From assembly GCA_030407005.1 (NCBI GenBank), contig JAUDYN010000007.1:1612001-1676000 (forward strand): a stretch of DNA of 64,000 bases, given 5' to 3'. Position numbers and translations under genes: made by a program. The notes below the pieces were generated by a model, which saw only the letters and a list, made by a program, of their open reading frames with translations, was not told the DNA's origin and ran no database searches. Source of the stretch: Desarmillaria ectypa. Its lineage: Eukaryota > Basidiomycota > Agaricomycetes > Agaricales > Physalacriaceae. Below, piece by piece: positions 44,784-56,453 of this stretch; the stretch's first letter is position 1, and each line of letters starts with the position of its first letter.

Positions 44784-46053
44784 TGTCGTGAGGAAGCAAG
44801 AAATATTCAACCTGTTAGCTTGCCCGCCATTCACGTGATGTATCACCGCCACCGCAAAACAGAAAAAAACCCCATTTGACTGCTGCTTCTGCTTCAACAC
44901 CCCCTGCAAAGCCAACAGTTCTCTGGGCCTCCCAAACTGAATGAAACCTGCGTCGTGGAATTATATCCACTTCGTAGTGCATGACTTTGCATAATGCATT
45001 CTGCGTAATACTTATACTCGGCAGCAGAAGCTCTCAGTCTTTTTATGAGTATAAAGGACACTTCAGATACACCCTTTTCGCTTGGATTTCCTCTTTACCA
45101 CGATTTCAAGTTCAATCTTCCTCAATTCCTGGAGTAGATACTGGCCCGGCTCAGCTAATGCCCTTTGATCCGGCGGTCCTATAACCTTCCTGTACGTTGA
45201 CATTTATTTCCTGCCCGTTAATTCAACGAATTTAGGCCTGAATCACTGCATGCTCCTGAATCTTTCTGGCCCAAAGCCCAGGAGTTCCGATCCGCGTACC
45301 AGTCACATTCCCGTGACCTGTGACTCAAGGCCCGACCTCAGGCCTCAGCCCTGTGTTGGTTCCATTTTACGCACAATGCCGGCGTCGATTGTGCGTTCTG
45401 CTGAATCATAGATCAGACAATTAACGACTCTTCGAAACGAGAACAAGACCCCTGCGACACTACAGATAATTCCCAGGGGAAACAGTCACTTGCACGCGAA
45501 CGTGCATTGTACTTTCGAAGCCTCGCTGTCGGCATCTTTGGTCCGTTCTTTCTAACTTCGTGCGTATCCTCGCAGGACCCCTACTTGCTTTATTGTCTAC
45601 CAAACTACTGTCGTTCAGGTCCACTCTCAAGTTGTCAAGGTCCCCTGTTGATGTAGATATGTCCCGAGTTACGCATTTCGCAGGGGCTGCCCTGACAAAA
45701 GAATAAAGCGTCGCATCCCCATCACACACAACGTAATATATTCCCATTGGGACATGGATTCGCAACCGATTCGAATCTAATCAAATCCTTTTGTCGGCTA
45801 TTGCAGGTAAACGTTGTTCTCCCAAACGTCGTGGAGTCTCCGCATCCATTCTAGGGACGCTGTGCTTCCTGAACTTTCCATATGGGACCATCTCACATTG
45901 TTAGTGTCGGCTTTTGTGGGACCACAGATTCCTGTACTGCCACCCAGTCACCTTTATAAGGGTCACAATGGACTTGCGGGCACCCAGAGGCAGCGCCTTT
46001 AAATCTTCATCGATCGATATTCGCACTGCGTGCTCTTTTACTTGCGTGCTCTA
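44784..46053. other. Long intergenic region, divergent promoters
   Basis: About 1.27 kb between the POL32 start (-) and a start on the plus strand. A 67-codon open frame at 44981-45184 has no protein-like features. A TATAAG lies near 45955. Nothing else is supported. Confidence 0.5.
45955..45960 (+). promoter_or_regulatory. TATA-like element
   Basis: TATAAG lies about 94 bases upstream of the start codon of the Pro-rich unknown gene, a reasonable distance for a TATA box with a leader of about 65 bases. Confidence 0.35.
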
Positions 46054-46779
46054 ATGTCTATTAAACCCATACGTACTTCCTACTCCACGATGTCGAAGCC
46101 CTTTGCCACGTCTCCCTTCTCCCCTGTTAATATTAATATGCCCACTGAGGCTGACACGACGCCTGTACCTCTTCTCCCGCCTGGCCTTCCTCAGCAGAGG
46201 CGCACCCGACCTCGGTCTGGCAGCTTCATTGGTGTCAGTCCCTTCGCTCCTCATGGTCCCAGGGGCCACCAATGCCCCACCGACCCTGACATCCCAATAC
46301 CAACCAATGCCCGAGGTGATCCTACTGGCCAATTCGGCGACCGTACCAAACAGAGAGGTCTTCTCCCACCACTGCCTTCCTGCAACTCCGACACGAAACA
46401 CCTAGACCTGGAAGCCGACTTCGACGTCAAGCAACCCGTTTACACCCACTTTTACCGTTACGACTCTAAAGCCAGGCGTCCCGTCCTTGTGCAATGCCCT
46501 ACCCTTCCTCCAATAGCTCACATTGCCAGACCCAAGGCAAAGGTTAAACTCCCCAGTATCTCCGCTATTTGCCCTCCCATCGTGAAACCTCAGGCTGTGA
46601 GACCTGCCCGGGCCCTCCCTGTCCCGCGTACTTCTTCCCCTGATCCGAATGCGTTTGCCCGCATGGTTGCTGGGATGATCCTTCATCGTCAACCGGCAGG
46701 CCGCACCCCTCGAAGGAAACTTCGAAGTATGGGATACGTCAAAAGCGGGTTGTCCAGTGTTGTTTCCATTACTGCGTAA
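46054..46779 (+). CDS. Pro-rich protein of unknown function, intronless
   Basis: An uninterrupted frame of 241 codons from ATG 46054; an alternative ATG lies at 46090. I do not recognise it. It is rich in Pro, Arg and Ser, lacks a signal peptide or membrane segment, and is basic at the C-terminus (AGRTPRRKLRSMGY). Recurring short pieces such as SPFSPVN, GVSPFAPHGP and LLPPLPS suggest a disordered protein. Length without a stop, a TATA-like box upstream and codon use like the neighbours support a real gene. The opposite strand is also partly open (46051-46401) but is less protein-like. Confidence 0.6.
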   Translation: MSIKPIRTSYSTMSKPFATSPFSPVNINMPTEADTTPVPLLPPGLPQQRRTRPRSGSFIGVSPFAPHGPRGHQCPTDPDIPIPTNARGDPTGQFGDRTKQRGLLPPLPSCNSDTKHLDLEADFDVKQPVYTHFYRYDSKARRPVLVQCPTLPPIAHIARPKAKVKLPSISAICPPIVKPQAVRPARALPVPRTSSPDPNAFARMVAGMILHRQPAGRTPRRKLRSMGYVKSGLSSVVSITA

Positions 46780-47270
46780 ACACCCGTAGCCCTAGGTATG
46801 TGCTCCATGGATTCATTTTTTTGCACCAAGCTTATTGTTTGTCTGTCAGCCGTCGCGATACCCCCGCCAGGACCTCCTTTTCTGACACGATCATCATTGC
46901 ATTATACTCCTCATCTCGGCAGTACTTTGTTGTATTATTTCTCTCCATCTCATGACATCTCACACAATACATCATATCCATCTCCTTCTTTAGACTCTGT
47001 AGCAACGACGCCCGCAGCACAAGCCTTGACCTATTGTACGTTAAAGTAGTCAAGATATGTCTGCCTCCACTTTTATTTTACACATGTCCGTTTCCTGTTT
47101 TTTTAAGGAAATGTTAGCCAGAGTTTTGTTTTCCTATGGCATATCCTCGTGACAACAAAATAATCAAGATCGCGGATAAAAACATAAATAGCGTGAAAGT
47201 TGAAAGAGAGAACAGTGATAGCAACGTAACAAACCTAATGACATGACACAGCATGGGGACTCCACAAAGG
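46780..47270. other. Convergent spacer, no gene seen
   Basis: 3' region between the Pro-rich gene (+) and the disordered unknown gene (-). Only short frames are visible. Confidence 0.5.
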
Positions 47271-49272
47271 CTATTGTCCCGGCGTACGTCTCATTCTCTG
47301 CTTCCTCGCTTCCATCATAACTCGCTTCCCGACGGGCGAAAGTTCTGTAGACGACGCGGGCGACGGCACCATATCCTCTGGAGGTGTGTACATCCCTGGA
47401 GTAACTGCCGCTTGGAACAGTGATTTTGAGTGACTACGCACAGGCGTAAATGGAAGCTCTGCCTTTGCAGTTAAGGTCGACAGGGCCGCTTTGCCATTCT
47501 CCTTCTGCTTGGCGCTCCCCGCAGACGGTACCGATACCCGTCTGGCCTTCCTATGGCGTGTAGGAAGGGCTGTGAAATGATCCGAAGTTGAACCTTGAGA
47601 ATTGGAACGATCAAGCAAAGTTACCCTGGCGGGACTCGGGGCCTTCTTGAAGCGAGGTCTCCCAATGGGGCGTGATGATGGTCGTTCTGTATTATTTGTA
47701 GATGGTGTTGGGGCTGTTACAATGACTGTCGTGGGATCTGTCATGATGACTTTGACCTTGCGGGGTTTGGCGGTAGTGGGTTGCGTATCATCTACATGCG
47801 ACTTGGGAGTCTTGTAATGACCGGATTCGTCGTAGACGAGGAGGGGAAGAGCCGGAGCCGGAGTGTATTGTGAAGGCCGGTGACGTGATGATTTTACGGG
47901 CGTTGGTGGTGGCGCAGGGGAGGCAGAACGATCTCTCTTGCCCAACGAAGAAGGGCCAAATGAAGTAGAAAGAGGTCGACCGCGGCTTGGGATACCACGG
48001 CCCTCTGAAGGAGCAGGGGGATTGCAAGATGAGAGGGAAATAGCATCGTAAGAACTGTCGGAAAATTGAGAACAGGATGGTCTATGAACAGAACTCTTAT
48101 CAGACGGGGAGCTAAGTGCGCTGGGGACGGCCGGGAGCGGTCTTTCTGCGCTGTCGAAAGGGGAAGGATGAGATCGCTGTCGGTCCGTAAGAAAATCAAA
48201 AACCTGGGAAGCTCTCTGCGGGGTCGATGGGTTGGAGTGCTCATATGGTTTGGGCGGCTCAACTGAGTGCTCCGACGCCGAAGTAATGTCAGTGAGTACA
48301 CTGAGTTCCACTTCCATAGAAGAAAAGGTAGGGTTGTCTGAGATGGCCACGGAACGATCATGGTCTATAGAGAGCATAGGTTCAGCATAGACGCGAGCGC
48401 TTGGACTCCCAAATTCGGGAGGAAGGATGGGGGTTTGTATGCTAAGAGACGATGTCGACGAAAAAGCGGAGTCTCTCTCACTGTATTATTTTTAGCCCGA
48501 CATTTCTATAGCGGAGAGTATTTTGTACTTACTCTAGGAAACGTTCGGCCCATGAGATGTCCCCCTCGAAAGTATCGGAGTCACTGTTCTTTGGGAGAGG
48601 GCTTCCTAGAAGCTGGCGTAGCGTAGACCCACTCCTACGACATTGTGCACGACCCTCTCTCGGCGGAGAAGATTGCGATTGTGGAGATGGAGGTGAGTCT
48701 GCAAAAGCGCGAGCAGATATACAGCCGTCTTTGTCATATAGTTCCAGCAGACTCGCCACGGAAGGGTCGGAGCGAAGCCGGTATATCTGACTATCTTCTG
48801 GGTGAAGATGGCTTGAATGATTTGGGCGACCCGCACGAGGCGTTACATGTTCCTCCGCAGACGCAATACTTTTGTAACCCGACGAACCCGTGTGGCGTTC
48901 TCGTGGGTATACTGTTACTGAGTAGGTACCGCGCCGTGCTAGGCTTCCGCTCTCAAGGCTGCATGTGGATTCTGTCGGTGTTCGGAGAACATTGTCGATG
49001 GGGTGAGCTGCGGCAACGATTAGCAATTGCATAAAGGTATAAGAGCATTGTAACAAACGAAAAGGCGGAAGCAACTGGTAATCCATTTCAGCAGCAGCGG
49101 CGTAGCGAGCAGACGACGAGCGGAGGAGATGGTTGGCTGCCGCCTCGCTTTCTTCCTCTGTCTGGGGTCGATAACGAAAATCCAGCTCGCCAGGGTCCTG
49201 TACATTGTCATGTCTTCGATTTTTCTTGCTCTTCTTGCCTCCAAGAGATAATATCCGCCTGAGAAAGCCCAT
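47271..49272 (-). CDS. Disordered protein of unknown function
   Basis: I do not recognise this protein. Its ATG at 49272 opens MGFLRRILSLGGKKSKKNRR, a short hydrophobic-basic stretch that could touch a membrane. Next come DPGELDFRYRPQTEEESEAA and NHLLRSSSARYAAAAEMDYQ. After one intron a segment contains SDPSVASLLELYDKDG and DTFEGDISWAERFLE. After a second intron a long Ser/Pro/Thr-rich tail includes DPTTVIVTAP, a basic RPRFKKAPSP and KGMYTPPED-like phosphosite clusters. It ends KRVMMEARKQRMRRTPGQ. The three exons are joined by plausible GT-AG introns. The many SP and TP pairs would suit kinase substrates. It is divergent from the DUF202 gene. Confidence 0.7.
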
Positions 49273-49460
49273 TTCTGTAGGGTCGTGCCGGGAGTAGTAA
49301 AAGTCGAACCAAATTATTGCCAAACATTGACAAGCTGGAGTCAACGCGTCTGATTCACGTGACATGAATCTGTTCCCCTGCTTCTTGAACTTCGCATTCC
49401 GAATTCAAGCCAAGAGCCGGATAGGGTGCGGCTCCGTAATGCTCCATCGATACCATTATC

Positions 49461-49911
49461 ATGCAGTGGACACAAGTATTCTCCCGCAACGCCATTGAAA
49501 ATTCGGGCAGCGCCGCTCGAGATTTCTGTATGCTCGAGCGAAACATGCTTGCGCACATCAAGCTGGCGTTGCTGCTCTCTGTTCTCTCGTCGTCACTTAT
49601 CCTGCAAACCCGACTGGTTCCAACAACGGACGAAGGAGGTTATGTACAAGAGTACGGGATTCCCCTTGCAATCATCCAGTTTGTCGCTGCACTGTTGGCT
49701 ATAGCGGCGGGGGTCTGGGAGTTCCATGTCGGTTGTCGGGATTTGATGAGGATGCGAGCATTTCTGGTGGCGCCTAAGTACGTACTGCGTCTCTTCATCT
49801 TCTCTCCATGCTTATCTTCTGCCTGCAAGACCCCATTTTGCTATCATGACTGTCGTTATGGCCATCGTATTCACCACTTGCGTAATCTTGCTCGACAAGT
49901 CTGATGCTTGA
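49461..49911 (+). CDS. DUF202 small membrane protein
   Basis: Two exons (49461-49777 and 49830-49911) give 132 residues. The motif AARDFCMLERNMLAHIKLAL is the DUF202 (YidH-like) signature, in which a conserved acidic-aromatic stretch precedes the first membrane helix. Three hydrophobic segments follow: LALLLSVLSSSLILQ, IPLAIIQFVAALLAIAAGVW and MTVVMAIVFTTCVILL. The family is related to the membrane part of the Vtc1 polyphosphate complex subunit, but the role of free-standing DUF202 proteins is not known to me. An open frame upstream of the ATG offers no better start. It shares a 188-base divergent promoter with the unknown gene to its left. Confidence 0.82.
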
Positions 49912-50225
49912 CCAATTGTGAGTCGTGGATAGGAACGAAAGATAAAACTTTATGCTCACTCTCTTCCTTGCAGTGTCATTACTAGCAGTAGTTTGGTTAA
50001 TTGCGGTGTAGCTGTATTCATGAATGTATTGAACTAGAGTCCCCTTGGAGTATATATTTTTCTTTGAAATTTGCGGTAGCATTGAGGGTAGGCCGATGTC
50101 GGTCCGATAGCACCGATATGGTAATCGTACAATGTGTCGATTTTTTTTACCTGCACCATCACTCACCTTCTTTGCTCCTCCCTTCTCTCCCCCATCTCTC
50201 CTTCTAACGACATTCTTACGCTCCC
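49912..50225. other. Spacer and leader of the MTHFR gene
   Basis: It holds the DUF202 gene 3' end and, from about 50140, a pyrimidine-rich leader (TTTTTTTACC, CTCCCTTCTCTCCC) just before the MTHFR start. No gene is visible. Confidence 0.5.
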
Positions 50226-52405
50226 ATGAAAATCAGCCAAAAAATAAAGCGATCTACCAAGGAGGACAAGGTCTGGTGGTCCTTTGAGTACTTTCCTCCA
50301 CGGACGGCCCAGGTATTTATGCTTTTATCTTTGGAACCATCGGGAGAAGGCTTATATCGCTCGCAGGGTCTTCAAAATCTATTAGACCGTATAGAACGTA
50401 TGAGGGCATTAGGCCCCGAGTTCATTGACATCACCTGGTGAGAAACGTTGCAACTGCCTGAAATCTGACTGAATCTTTCTGTAGGAATGCCGGTGGTCGG
50501 ACATCTGACCTTACCGCTGAAATGGTCAAGACATGTCAAGGAATAATTGGAATCGAGACCTGTATGCATCTTACCTGCACGAACATGCCCAAAGAGAAGG
50601 TCGACATCGCCCTACGAGTACGTTTCTATTACCTTTGGTTTCTGTAAAACCTTACATTCTTACATTATGCCAGGAAGCAAAGAAATCCGGATGTCGAAAT
50701 GTCCTCGCCCTTCGTGGGGACCCTCCGATGGGTAAGGAAGACTGGGAAGCCGTGGAGGGTGGATTTGTTCATGGGATCGACCTCGTCACGCACATACGGC
50801 GCGAATACGGAGACTATTTTGACGTGGCCGTCGCCGGATTCCCACAACACCAACTGCTCCCGCCTGAGGAGCGCGACCAGGAGATGAAGTATTTGAAGGA
50901 GAAGGTCGATGCTGGCGTCAGCTTTATTTTCACCCAGATGTTCTACGACGTGGAGGTCTTCATTGCATGGGTCAAGTCGGTCCGAGAAGCCGGTATCACC
51001 ATTCCAATCGTTCCTGGTATTGCGCCTATACAGACGTGGAACGGATTCCAAAGAGCGACCAGTCTGGCGAAGACCATCATTCCTCAGTCTTTCTTGGATG
51101 CATTGGAGCCTTATAAGAATAACGACGAGAAGGTCAGGGAGATTGGGATCAAATTGGTGGCAGATATGTGTCGTAGAATCCTCAAGGAGGATATTGGTAT
51201 CCGTGGCCTTCATTTCTACACTATGAACCTGGAGAAAGGGACGAAGATGCTCCTAGAAGAGCTGAATCTGGTTCCGAGGGTCGAGACTATCAAGCCTCTG
51301 CCTTGGAGACAGGCGAGTATCTTCTGCAAATGTAGTATGATCAGTTTATTGAGCTTCCTTTCAGTGTCTCACACCCAGTCGTCGCAAGGAAACGATCCGC
51401 CCCATCTTCTGGGCGAACCGGACAAAATCCTACATCTCTCGCACAGAAAACTGGGACGAGTACCCGAACGGTCGTTTCGGTGATTCTCGCAGTCCCGCGT
51501 ACGGTGAACTGGATGGTTACGGTGTCTGGATCAAGCAAACCGTAAGGATTACTCGTACATTATATACATTCACTCCCGCTGAATATCAATACAGAAAGAG
51601 GACGCCATCAAGCTGTGGGGCGAACCGAAATCACTAGAAGATGTGACGACTCTTTTCGCCAGATTTTGCAAGGGAACATTATCCGCGCTACCATGGTCTG
51701 ATCAAGCACCGGCAATCGAGACATCCGTCATCGCGAACAAGCTAGCACAGATGAATGAACTAGGGTTTTTTACCATCAACTCACAGCCGGCTGTTGATGG
51801 CGTAAGAAGCGACGACAAAGTATTCGGGTGGGGCCCAAGCAACGGATACGTCTATCAGAAGGTCAGTCCGTCCTCACTTCGATTGCGATTCCAGCGGAAT
51901 TGATATCCGCCCGTCAGGCTTACCTTGAATTCTTCGTTCAACCCGCCCTGCTTTCACTTCTACTCTCGCATATTGAGCGGGATAGCAATATTACATACTA
52001 CGTTATCAATAAGCGTGGCGATTTGCGAACTAACACCCATTCCGATGGACCTAATGCCGTGACGTGGGGAGTATTTCCTGGGAAGGAAATTGTGCAGCCT
52101 ACGATCGTGGAAGCTGTCAGTTTCATGGCCTGGAAGGTGAGCTCTGCTGCCACGTAGACCCAATGGGTTCCTGATTGATCTCGCTCTCTTAGGATGAGGC
52201 TTTCGAACTTGGTCAGCAATGGGCCAAGGTCTATGACGCTGGCTCTCCTTCACGAAAGGTAATATCCGATCTCATGGACACCTGCTTCCTTGTCAACGTC
52301 GTACACAACGATTTCCACGATCCGGATGCGATTTTCAAGCCCTTCTTCCGGGCGGGTGCTGAGTATAAAGCATCTCTTTTTAACGGAAATGGTAACGCCA
52401 ACTAG
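50226..52405 (+). CDS. Methylenetetrahydrofolate reductase
   Basis: This flavoenzyme reduces 5,10-methylene-THF to 5-methyl-THF for methionine synthesis. The N-terminal catalytic barrel starts [20 protein letters not shown] and continues [63 protein letters not shown] and [19 protein letters not shown]. The eukaryotic C-terminal SAM-binding regulatory domain follows, with [51 protein letters not shown] and [18 protein letters not shown]. Length and two-domain plan match fungal Met12/Met13 proteins; I cannot tell which of the two paralogues it is. All introns are short and in frame. Confidence 0.95.
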
Positions 52406-52729
52406 AGACCGCTTGCAAGGTTATTTTCCACTGTACAACTGCTGTATCTTTCATTCTTCTATCCACTTGTCACTGGCTCTTAACTGTATCTTTACTCGGG
52501 TTCAACCCCGGTGTTTTTTTTACGTCTTTCTTCCTGCATACCACATTATCACCAAGCATTTCAACATCATACTTACTAGCACATCACTGTACTTTGCATC
52601 AACTGCATACATACTGCATCCAACTGCATCCAATATCTGCTCAGGATATATTCCACATGTAACCCATTCAAATACAGATCCAATAAAACTCAGAAAAGCC
52701 CAGATATCCTTGGTACAAGTACACCCCTA
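52406..52729. other. Convergent spacer MTHFR/ELMO
   Basis: 3' region shared by two convergent genes. It contains repeated AACTGCAT pieces near 52600-52630 and no gene. Confidence 0.5.
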
Positions 52730-55658
52730 TTATAGGTCTGAAAAGAAGAAATCGGTATTGGCGGGTGGTGGACCGGCCGTAAGTCCACTGGGTATCTCAA
52801 CCTTCTCTCCAGATAAATCTATACGGACACAAAACGATTGAGACCATCAAGCGATAAAACGCGTAACAAAGGGAACGTACCCAAGAGTTTAATTTTCAGC
52901 CCAATCTCTGTGAGTGCTTGTACAAAACCAGCCGTCTCTTGAGAGGCAACATGGCCACCATCGCGACGCAGCATGTTCAAACCGTCGGTCCAATCAGCCC
53001 AGCGAGACTGGTCTGGAGCAATTTGATCTGCCAGCGAGCCTTCGTGAGCGCTCAGCAGCGAGAAAGACAACGGAGACGGTCCCGTCGGACTGGTCGGGGG
53101 AAGGTCATTATGATCGCGGAGGACACCCTGTGGTGCTACGCATGTCCCAGTCGCGATCTCGCTAATCGCTGCCACTTCGATTCGTTCAGGCAAGTCCTCC
53201 AACCCATTCCGAACGGGAAACTTCACACCGCTGTCAACGTAGTGCAGATACTTGAGAGCGTTATCCTGTACAATGGAAGATGAGCTATTGACAAACGACC
53301 ATAAGAACTGGAACTGTACCAGGCGCATAAATCGCCAAGGTCTACTAGGCCTACGAGACGACTCCCTAGTAGCAGGAGAAGACGGAGGAAGTGCATTGAC
53401 AAACCATGCACCCTGTAGTAAACATTGTATTCTCTGTTGCCGAACGAATTCAAACGACTCCTTGTATATCTTCGCTCGAAGATTTCTGTACCCGAAAATA
53501 AGACCCATAAAGAAAAAAGTGACGCGACAGACATACCGTATTGGAACCTTGCTTAAAAGGTCATCCTCCATCTCCAGCTCTTGCATCTGCCTATCCCTGA
53601 CTGCTTTGTATTCACATTCAAGGAAGTCATGCTCAACTTCATGCCACGGACGAACGTTCTCGCTCCGAAGCCCAACCTTCACCCTGTGACATAGTCATAA
53701 TCAACATTTGAAAAAGACTCGCAAAGATCATCCCGACGCACTGGCTGCGGACTAAAGCCGCGACACGAGTGAAATCATCGGCCGCCGCACCACTCTCGCC
53801 CCACATTCGAATGAAGAAATGCGTGGCTAGGGAATGTGCTTTTGCAAAATCTAAAAAGAAAGGTTGAAACGTTGTGGAGGTGGAATCTAGGTAGTTGGTG
53901 ATGAGACCACGGAGATAGTATTGAACCGGAAACGCATACAGCCGGGAGCAAATATAGCCCAGTGTTCTGACAAAAGCTCGACAACTTCGTTTGAAGCTTT
54001 TCCAATAGGACATCTCCTTTTTTCTGGACGGCTGAGCTGTTCAAGGATAACCTATCACGGCACGTATATTGATACATTTTTGATGTTTTGGAATTGAATA
54101 CGCTTACTTTAGAAAAGTCAGGATCACTTGTCACAAAATTTTTCTGAGACAGATTCATCAGTTGGGAATTCCGAAATAGTTGGAAGCGCTTACCAGACAG
54201 TCGAGACCCAGAACTCCTACATCCCGGAACTCTTGTTCTATATCTTCGGTGTCAAAGCCCAGCTTTCGCCATCTGACTACTGCATTGTCTGCATCGATAT
54301 GCTCTTCTAATTTGCTGCTCATCCAGATGAACCTCAAATCTGCATCATGGGCCGGCTGGTTCTGAGGATCCACCGGCGTCGTCTTCTTCCGGTGAGTGAC
54401 ACGAATAATATTGGCCTGGAAATCCAGGATGCATGATGTTAGGTCCTCGATCGTGTGTGATGACATGAGGCGCTACATAACATTGAATAGAAAGCCCGCA
54501 AGAGAGTAAACGCTGAGACGTACAACAACGGCTTTGCGGACATTAAATCTTTCCATCTCTGATATAAATTCTTCCCAGCGCGAATCGCTCGCATGTGCCA
54601 ATAAAGAGTTGATGAGCATCATGCTAATAAACGATATATTAATCCTTTCGTTGCGGTAATAGAACACAAGGGTCGCACCTGTGCTGCACCATAGCCGTAT
54701 CTGCGCTTCCCAGTCGGTTGATAACTGTTTCAAGTAATCCTTGTTCTCTTCTCATTTGCTCAAACACAACATGGAATCCATATCTATATACCGATCCTGC
54801 AGGGATGTCTGGAGGAAGGGAACTGGTGCTCGGGATCTGCCCGGGTGCCGTCAAAGGGTCGGCCTCCACCAGTTTCTTGAGAATCGCAGTTGCAGGGCGA
54901 CAGACGTTGATTAGGGACTGGGGTGAAGAAAGAATTTGCACAATTTTGAATATGAATGTATCGTCCAGATTTGACCAGCCGTAATCTAGCTCCATTAAAT
55001 TTTGCATAGCCGTTAACGCATACTGCAGATGCGTGAGCTGATAGGCATAGGGAAGAAACCCGGGTGATCCGTACCGCAAGAGCATTCCCATGGGACGTAT
55101 ATATAACATCCACAAGTTCAGCGAGGCCATTATTATTGATAAAATGATGGGCAAAGTCTTCCTCCTGTTTTTCACATGTTAATACGAATCGGCAAGGCCA
55201 TTACAATGGAACGCACGCGAATAAACTTTTGCAATGAAAACAATGCCAATCGTAACTTTTTGTCATCACGCATACTAAGCTTGTCGATGATTTCCTTGGC
55301 TTCTCTTGAGGGAGAAGCGACAAGTCTGATACATATGGTGAACAATAAGCAATAAGGCCTTTGGGTAGGATGAGGACACGCACTTCAGATTGACCTTGGT
55401 CTTAATCTTCTTTCTGAGATTATCATTCGTAACCAGCTCGTCTGTCTCGTCCCTCAGTGCGTACTCCGTCGATACACCCTTAATCTTCAAGTTAACGCAA
55501 AGCTGTTTGACGACGTCGTCCACGGTGAGCGTAGGGTCTATCCGAGCCCTGACAGTAACTCCTTCCCCTGTCGAGACATTATTCGTAGGCACTAAGCCGG
55601 GTCTGTGGACGCCATTCGTTGTGTGGAGCGGCGATAAAGGGCCTCCATTGGTGCTCAT
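52730..55658 (-). CDS. ELMO/CED-12 domain protein
   Basis: ELMO proteins bind DOCK exchange factors and switch on Rac-type GTPases to steer actin and polar growth. The ATG at 55658 starts MSTNGGPLSPLHTTNGVHRP. A ubiquitin-like/RBD segment follows (VTVRARIDPTLTVDDVVKQL, STEYALRDETDELV). Armadillo-type helices come next, with DKLSMRDDKKLRLALFSLQK and YALTAMQNLMELDYGWSNLD, then MLINSLLAHASDSRWEEFI. The ELMO domain proper is RKLGFDTEDIEQEFRDVGVL and LDFAKAHSLATHFFIRMWGE. The C-terminal PH-like domain contains LLQGAWFVNALPP, LKYLHYVDSGVKFPVRNGLE and FVQALTEIGLKIKLL. Many introns join cleanly. A matching DOCK gene is not in this window. The family call is strong. Confidence 0.9.
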
Positions 55659-56453
55659 GGCAGTAAGGAGAGAGCTGGATATTGTCGCATTCAGATAGGC
55701 AGTAATAGTGCCACACTCATGCAACTCACCAGCTATCGACGATAGAGGAGACGGCAACGTTCAGTCAAGTTGAAGATATGGCCCAATTTGGACGAAGGAA
55801 CGGGATAAGACTTTATATCATTTCATGGAACATGGCAAGGTATTGTAAAAATGTGTCCACATGCTAGAGCTCGCGGTACGAGTACTTGCCTGTTCAAATA
55901 ACGATAGCTTTAATATTCAAACGAGTGCGGTCGTATTCAAGAGGCCTGCTGTGTAATGGACTTGTCAGTATACGTGGTAGGCACCGGAAGCGAAATGAGC
56001 AAAAAAGAATCAGAAAGCGATAATAGCATCCAGTGTACGGCGAGCCGGACTCAGACTGACGTGCAAATATAAAACGTATTCATCACAGGAAAAGTAATTG
56101 CAAAGACCTACAGACAAGAAATCAGGACGTACCGGTCGGAGTCAGGCGAAGGGATCAAAAGATTACAACGTCGGTGTCCGCAAATACAGCGGTCAGTGGC
56201 ACCGGATCGTCCCAGAAATAAGATAAATGGAGGGTTTGTGGGAATAAAGGCAAGCGAGGGATGGAGGTGGAGATGAAGGAAGGAGCGAAGAAAAGAACGA
56301 CGGCGCAGTCCCGTCGCCGTGGGAATTTCACGGCCTTGCGCGGCCCGGACCACATGTCCAATCCTATTTATTCTGATGGCCAATCAATCCAGTGTTCCAG
56401 TATTCTCTCACGCTCTAGTTCACTACAATTGCATTCTTCCTTTACTCGTCGTA
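55659..56453. other. Upstream region of ELMO gene
   Basis: Open frames on the minus strand (56108-56383) have no protein-like signature. The stretch probably holds the ELMO promoter and leader exon and the aminopeptidase 3' end. No gene is supported. Confidence 0.45.

Noticed and set aside
44981..45184. Short open frame in the 45-kb spacer
   Set aside because: Too short and without protein-like features; probably chance.
52290..52841. 183-codon plus-strand frame across the MTHFR end
   Set aside because: It overlaps the conserved MTHFR C-terminus in another frame and the convergent ELMO gene end; composition is not protein-like.
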